A program made the translations under genes and the position numbers. Below are positions 26,535 through 29,948 of a stretch of DNA of 29,948 bases, piece by piece. The DNA lies in contig CALCRE010000018.1 of the NCBI GenBank assembly GCA_937894465.1, forward strand, positions 1 through 29,948, read 5' to 3'. The first letter of the stretch is position 1; the number at the start of each line of letters is the position of its first letter. The notes below the pieces were generated by a model, which was given only the letters and a program-made list of their open reading frames with translations, was not told where the DNA came from and searched no databases. Origin of the DNA: an uncultured Clostridia bacterium (GTDB lineage Bacteria > Bacillota > Clostridia > JAAYHZ01).

Positions 26535-27485
26535 CTAATTGCACTCCGCTGACAGGGGTCCGGCCAACTCATTAAGGAAGAACAACTTTCCGGGAAGGGT
26601 AGGCATAAATGTAGAAGGTACCCACATGTCAGGACCATATCGCAATGTCATCCACAAAGACATACCTTGCCATTGCATTCCTCTTCCTAATGCACCGTCA
26701 CAACCGCCGATGATCCGGTCAGATTGCAAGAACAATCCCGGTCCTACCGTATTGGCTCTGCAAGGAACCAACATGGTTGCCGACTTGAAGCTGGTAAGGG
26801 CATTTTGTTCTATGGTCAGAGGGTGTAATTTAGCGGCGATGCGATAAGTTTGCTTTTTCCATTCTTCCACGGAGCTGAATTCTCCTGCAAATTGCGGTTC
26901 CCAGAATGCGATATGGCACATCCTGCCGATACCAAACACCGTGATCAAACGGGCTCCTTCTGCCTTCAGTTTTGCGATTTTTTCAGGGTATGTGGGAAGA
27001 TTATCCTTTGTAGCGAAATTACGTTGTGATTCGGGAACAGTCAATTCCCCCAAAGGTCCATAGAATGCATCGGTCATAGCATTTTGAAATGCACCGGGAT
27101 TTTTTGGGTCTAATGTGTTTCCTTCGCTGTCACTCCACTCGTCCATGTTAAAGCCATATACATGTTTACAATCAACATTCCACTCGGTTAAAAAATAAAC
27201 AGCCCATCGGTACATACCCATAGGGCCTACCGGCAGAATCAAGGCCAGTTTGATTTTTTCATCACGTGCTTTTCGGATTTCATTTGCGATTTCATGACCC
27301 ATCATCATATCAAAATCAGCAAGGGCATCACATTTGATCAGTTGAAAATCCTTGTTCCAGTACGGTTGCCGTTGGGTAATGGTGTCCGAATCGTTCGAAC
27401 AGCATCGATCGATCTTTTCAAAATCCCATCCTGCAGGATAAAAACCTTCCAACAACGAACCTTTTACAGTATCGATAAAATTCAT
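26535..27485 (-). CDS. NagB-like glucosamine-6-phosphate isomerase/deaminase family protein
   Basis: The 316-residue protein keeps the sugar-phosphate isomerase landmarks: LILPVGPMGMYRW (phosphate loop, 82-94), VYGFNMDEW (109-117, equivalent to the NagB FNMDEY) and FGIGRMCHIAFWEP (184-197), where NagB has GVGNDGHIAFNEP; the catalytic-site His191 is kept. The changed residues around it and the extra N-terminal 40 residues put it in a divergent branch, so deamination of glucosamine-6-phosphate should not be assumed. AGGAGG precedes the ATG. Upstream is a PIG-L deacetylase, downstream a Gfo/Idh enzyme: deacetylation, isomerisation/deamination and redox steps in a row. Confidence 0.85.
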   Translation of the reverse strand: MNFIDTVKGSLLEGFYPAGWDFEKIDRCCSNDSDTITQRQPYWNKDFQLIKCDALADFDMMMGHEIANEIRKARDEKIKLALILPVGPMGMYRWAVYFLTEWNVDCKHVYGFNMDEWSDSEGNTLDPKNPGAFQNAMTDAFYGPLGELTVPESQRNFATKDNLPTYPEKIAKLKAEGARLITVFGIGRMCHIAFWEPQFAGEFSSVEEWKKQTYRIAAKLHPLTIEQNALTSFKSATMLVPCRANTVGPGLFLQSDRIIGGCDGALGRGMQWQGMSLWMTLRYGPDMWVPSTFMPTLPGKLFFLNELAGPLSAECN

Positions 27486-27517
27486 ATCGTATTCCTCCTA
27501 TCTATGATTTCACTTAT

Positions 27518-27546
27518 ATTATACATGCTCCATATTAATTAATCTA
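27518..27546 (-). promoter_or_regulatory. possible promoter before the NagB-like gene
   Basis: On the minus strand TATAAT (27518-27523) with the weak -35 TAGATT 17 bp upstream, in the 82-bp gap after the PIG-L gene. Confidence 0.45.
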
Positions 27547-27558
27547 GTGGAATAATTA

Positions 27559-27579
27559 TTATTACCGTTAAGGTAATAA
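27559..27579 (-). repeat. perfect 8-bp inverted repeat over the PIG-L stop codon
   Basis: TTATTACC and GGTAATAA flank a 5-base loop that includes the TAA stop of the PIG-L gene. It may be a weak A/T-rich terminator or an operator for the promoter 13 bp further on; sequence alone does not decide. Confidence 0.55.
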
Positions 27580-28290
27580 CCTTTGAGTCGGCACGCGAGG
27601 CCATGCTGCACAAGACCGGAATCCTTCCGCATAAGGAACGCCGCATTGTAATCCTCTGAACTTCGAACATGTTCTTACAAAATCTAAAAAGTCGATATGA
27701 TCATGCTCTTTCATCCATTTGATCTGGCTGGTATGACAATCCACCGCATTGATCTTCAGTTCAATTGTGTCGGATATATCCACATATTCGGTAGGTAAGA
27801 AATTAACCCCTGCTAGTGTATCCATGTAATAGATAGGGCATATCTTACCGTACACTTCGTGTTCAGTAAACAAATGCGGGATGCTGGATGAAAAAGATGC
27901 ATTGAAAACAATCTTTCCCGTTTCAATATGATCGTTCATATAGTCATCCGGTCCGTGGGTAATAATAACATCCGGCTTGACATAACGAATGACATCCACA
28001 GTTTTTTTAACTGTATCCATATTGGATGAATCCACCTCAACATCACTTACATCTATATTGAAAACTTCTTTCACTCCTAAAACCGCACCACCGGCTTCTG
28101 CTTCTTTTGTCCGGATCTCTCTCAATTCGTCCGGCATGATGATTGCGTGGCCTCTGTTTCCATTGGCGATATGACAAGTAAAAACGTCATGACCCAGGGA
28201 AGCATATTTTGCCAATGTGCCTCCGCAGCCTATTTCGATGTCATCAGGGTGACATCCTATTGCCAATACTCTCATAATGCATTCTGCCAT
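27568..28290 (-). CDS. PIG-L/LmbE family deacetylase
   Basis: The 240-residue product is a zinc-dependent de-N-acetylase, typically acting on N-acetylglucosamine-type groups. Visible: GCHPDDIEIGCGG (12-24) with His14, Asp16 and Asp17 for zinc and catalysis, and ITHGPDDYMNDH (110-121) with His112 and His121. The start is uncertain: ATG at 28290 or ATG at 28275 (giving MRVLAIGCHPDD, the usual family start). A strong AAAGGAGG lies 25-30 bp before them and a hairpin stands in between. The gene follows a homocysteine S-methyltransferase-family gene by 63 bp and precedes the NagB-like gene, consistent with deacetylation of an amino sugar before isomerisation. Confidence 0.9.
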   Translation of the reverse strand: MAECIMRVLAIGCHPDDIEIGCGGTLAKYASLGHDVFTCHIANGNRGHAIIMPDELREIRTKEAEAGGAVLGVKEVFNIDVSDVEVDSSNMDTVKKTVDVIRYVKPDVIITHGPDDYMNDHIETGKIVFNASFSSSIPHLFTEHEVYGKICPIYYMDTLAGVNFLPTEYVDISDTIELKINAVDCHTSQIKWMKEHDHIDFLDFVRTCSKFRGLQCGVPYAEGFRSCAAWPRVPTQRLLP

Positions 28291-28311
28291 CTAACTCAAC
28301 GGTTAGGTGGC
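28286..28311 (-). promoter_or_regulatory. stem-loop between Shine-Dalgarno and start of the PIG-L gene
   Basis: On the minus strand GCCACCTAAC pairs with GTTAGATGGC (one mismatch) around a 6-base loop. The GGAGG at about 28316-28320 is directly upstream, and the ATG of 28290 lies within the stem. Folding would hide this ATG and bring the GGAGG nearer to the ATG at 28275. Confidence 0.55.
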
Positions 28312-28353
28312 AAAACCTCCTTTCATTTAAATCAATATTTTAAAATTTAATAT

Positions 28354-29640
28354 TTATTCGATAACAAAAGCACCGTATTTTCCGGCAACTTCAATCAAAT
28401 CATGTTGATTGTCCGTAAGGACTCCTCCCCGTCCGCGATAAATACGCAACAAAGGTTCTAATATATCCTTTTTATTGACATGGAAAACAAAAGGCTTGTT
28501 TGAATACCCTTGAATGATATCAAAACAACGGCAAACTTTCCCGGGATCCAAATCAGCCCCGCCTTGCAATACAATGACGTCAGGCTCAAGATCCTTCGCA
28601 TCCATTGCCAAGGTCATTAAATCAAGAAGATCTTCATTATTAATAATTCGACGAGTGTTCGGATCATCCATATCCAAAACCACCCTGTTGCATGTATCAT
28701 ATTCATTGATCTTTACGACGAAATTCAAAGATGATATTTCACCGGTTTCACGGTATTCACGGATGACAGGTTTGACATCATTTAATCTGCTTTTTAATTC
28801 CGATACAAACAAGGGAGTTGTTCCGCAGCATCCGCCGATTAAGACGGCGCCATAAGGGAGAAAATCTTCGCATGCACGGGCAAAATCCGCCGGAGATTGG
28901 TCGTACACAGCATGATTTTGTTCTAAACGGGGAATTCCCGCATTGGGTTTTACAGAGAGAGGGCCACCTACACAAGACATTTCTTTTATGATATCCAGCA
29001 TGTGTTCAGGGCCGAAGGAACAATTGGTTCCTATGACTTCACATCCGAGACTTTTGAGAATCAAAGCAACATTATATGGAGAAGTCCCCATGAGGGTTCT
29101 TTTATTTTCTTCAAAGGCTACACTCGCAATCACCGGCATGTCTTTTTTGAGATCCTTAAGAGCCAGAACGGCTGCTCGTAATTCTGCCACATCAGTGAAA
29201 GTTTCAAAATTAACAGCGTCCACACCGCCTTCGATCAATGGAATCATTTGTTCTTTATACAATTGGTAAGCTTGATCAAATGTCAGATCTCCGGACGGAG
29301 TCATCATTCGTCCTATAGGACCTACAGACGCCGCTACATAACCTTCTTGCCCCATCACTTTCTTTGCGGCAATAGCAGCGGTGTAATTTACTTCATAAAC
29401 CTTGCCGCTAAAACCGTGTTGTTTTAAATGGTGTTCGGTACCTTGAAAGGTATTGGTTTGGATTACATCGCTACCTGCATTTTTATATTTTTGATATAAA
29501 GCGGTAAGCGTATCACGTTTGGTGATATTCCATGCTTCGGCACTCTCGCCTCCGGATAACCCTTCCTGTTGGAGCATGTATCCTTTTGAACCATCGAACA
29601 CTTGTACAAATTCTTTTATCGTATCAGTAAACTTTTTCAT
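28354..29640 (-). CDS. homocysteine S-methyltransferase family protein with extra C-terminal domain
   Basis: Residues 1-290 form the zinc-dependent homocysteine methyltransferase barrel: GSDVIQTNTFQG (56-67), VIGTNCSFGPE (202-212, Cys207) and IGGCCGTTP (268-276, Cys271, Cys272), the three zinc cysteines. No cobalamin or folate domain is attached, unlike MetH. The last 130 residues (from about NFVVKINEYDTCNRVVLDMD) form a further alpha/beta region that I do not recognise; ILEPLLRIYRGRGGVLTDN lies near its end. The methyl donor is unknown. An extended -10 promoter lies about 45 bp upstream. Downstream come PIG-L, NagB-like and Gfo/Idh genes on the same strand. Confidence 0.88.
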   Translation of the reverse strand: MKKFTDTIKEFVQVFDGSKGYMLQQEGLSGGESAEAWNITKRDTLTALYQKYKNAGSDVIQTNTFQGTEHHLKQHGFSGKVYEVNYTAAIAAKKVMGQEGYVAASVGPIGRMMTPSGDLTFDQAYQLYKEQMIPLIEGGVDAVNFETFTDVAELRAAVLALKDLKKDMPVIASVAFEENKRTLMGTSPYNVALILKSLGCEVIGTNCSFGPEHMLDIIKEMSCVGGPLSVKPNAGIPRLEQNHAVYDQSPADFARACEDFLPYGAVLIGGCCGTTPLFVSELKSRLNDVKPVIREYRETGEISSLNFVVKINEYDTCNRVVLDMDDPNTRRIINNEDLLDLMTLAMDAKDLEPDVIVLQGGADLDPGKVCRCFDIIQGYSNKPFVFHVNKKDILEPLLRIYRGRGGVLTDNQHDLIEVAGKYGAFVIE

Positions 29641-29684
29641 ATAACACCGATCAGAAACCCTTCAAAAATCATTTGTTATTCGGT

Positions 29685-29693
29685 ATTATATCA
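29685..29693 (-). promoter_or_regulatory. extended -10 promoter for the homocysteine methyltransferase-family gene
   Basis: The minus strand reads TGATATAAT (TATAAT at 29685-29690) with no good -35. It stands between the LysM terminator and the methyltransferase start. Confidence 0.6.
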
Positions 29694-29725
29694 TACAATC
29701 AATTAAAAATGGCATATAGAACCTT

Positions 29726-29750
29726 GAAAAACCAATCATTGCATGATTGG
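29726..29750 (-). terminator. terminator of the LysM gene, overlapping its stop codon
   Basis: On the minus strand CCAATCAT pairs perfectly with ATGATTGG around a 3-base loop and is followed by TTTTT. The TGA stop of the LysM gene lies inside the second arm. Confidence 0.82.
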
Positions 29751-29948
29751 GATTACCAACGTATCTCCCGCTGTAATATCAGCTGATGTTAATTGGTTGA
29801 GTTCCATAAGACGGGATATGTATTTTCTGATTTCAGTGCTGTTACGGTATGAATTGGCGATATCCCACAGGGAATCTCCTTCCGCAACGGTGTATTCCGT
29901 CACATCCGCCGTACTTTGCCGGAGCAGGTTTACCGCTTCGCCCTCCTC
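29736..29948 (-). CDS. LysM domain protein, C-terminal part (cut by window edge)
   Basis: Seventy codons up to the TGA at 29736-29738 are in the window; the start lies beyond the right edge. After an acidic stretch comes a LysM domain (YTVAEGDSLWDIANSY near its start, ITAGDTLVIPIM at the end), which binds peptidoglycan. The single LysM directly at the C-terminus and the spacing resemble the cell-division inhibitor YneA, which is usually next to lexA; the missing upstream part would be needed to tell. The terminator hairpin overlaps the last codons. Confidence 0.85.
   Translation of the reverse strand, partial: EEGEAVNLLRQSTADVTEYTVAEGDSLWDIANSYRNSTEIRKYISRLMELNQLTSADITAGDTLVIPIMQ

Overview
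The window looks like a chromosomal segment of a low- to mid-GC anaerobic Gram-positive bacterium (Bacillota, probably Clostridia or Tissierellia). The signs are strong GGAGG-type ribosome binding sites, a T-box leader, an rpsU gene, a TrkA/TrkH pair, an RpiR regulator, and biotin enzymes of the sodium-pump decarboxylase/transcarboxylase type. The genus cannot be fixed from the sequence. Almost every gene is on the minus strand; the exceptions are the decarboxylase beta and gamma genes at the left edge and one DUF1015 gene. No tRNA, rRNA, CRISPR array or insertion sequence was seen.

Left part (1-6.8 kb): a plus-strand pair encodes the membrane beta subunit of a Na+-translocating decarboxylase and a 44-residue gamma-like peptide. 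It is preceded by a TATAAT box and a 6-5-6 inverted repeat. It converges with a minus-strand translation block: consensus promoter, Ser-specific T-box leader (specifier AGC), serS, alaS and a HIT protein, then rpsU with its own promoter and terminator. The SerRS looks unlike the common bacterial type at several active-site-proximal motifs.

Middle part (6.8-17.6 kb): trkA-trkH (K+ uptake; the genes overlap and a hairpin sits in the leader) is followed by an alpha/beta hydrolase with an apparent +1 frameshift near its N-terminus and by a membrane-anchored MutS-like ATPase. Upstream is a three-gene operon of unknown role: a DegT/StrS-type PLP aminotransferase, an amidohydrolase-2 protein in which every expected metal ligand is replaced, and one in which all are kept. 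Before it lie a PRC-barrel protein, a tiny YtxH-like protein and an AI-2E-family permease, and then a 0.38-kb gap that holds an apparent relic of a membrane-protein gene.

Right part (17.6-30 kb): a single DUF1015 gene (+) converges on a long minus-strand operon: carboxyltransferase (MmdA/12S-like), free-standing biotin carrier, pyruvate/oxaloacetate carboxyltransferase (5S/OadA-like), RpiR regulator and BaiN-like flavoprotein. These soluble subunits, with the beta and gamma subunits 20 kb away, could form a transcarboxylase or a Na+-pumping decarboxylase built around one biotin carrier. Next comes a MnmM-like methyltransferase. The last group (homocysteine S-methyltransferase family, PIG-L deacetylase, NagB-like isomerase/deaminase, Gfo/Idh oxidoreductase) looks like amino-sugar metabolism plus methyl transfer. 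The window ends inside a LysM protein gene.
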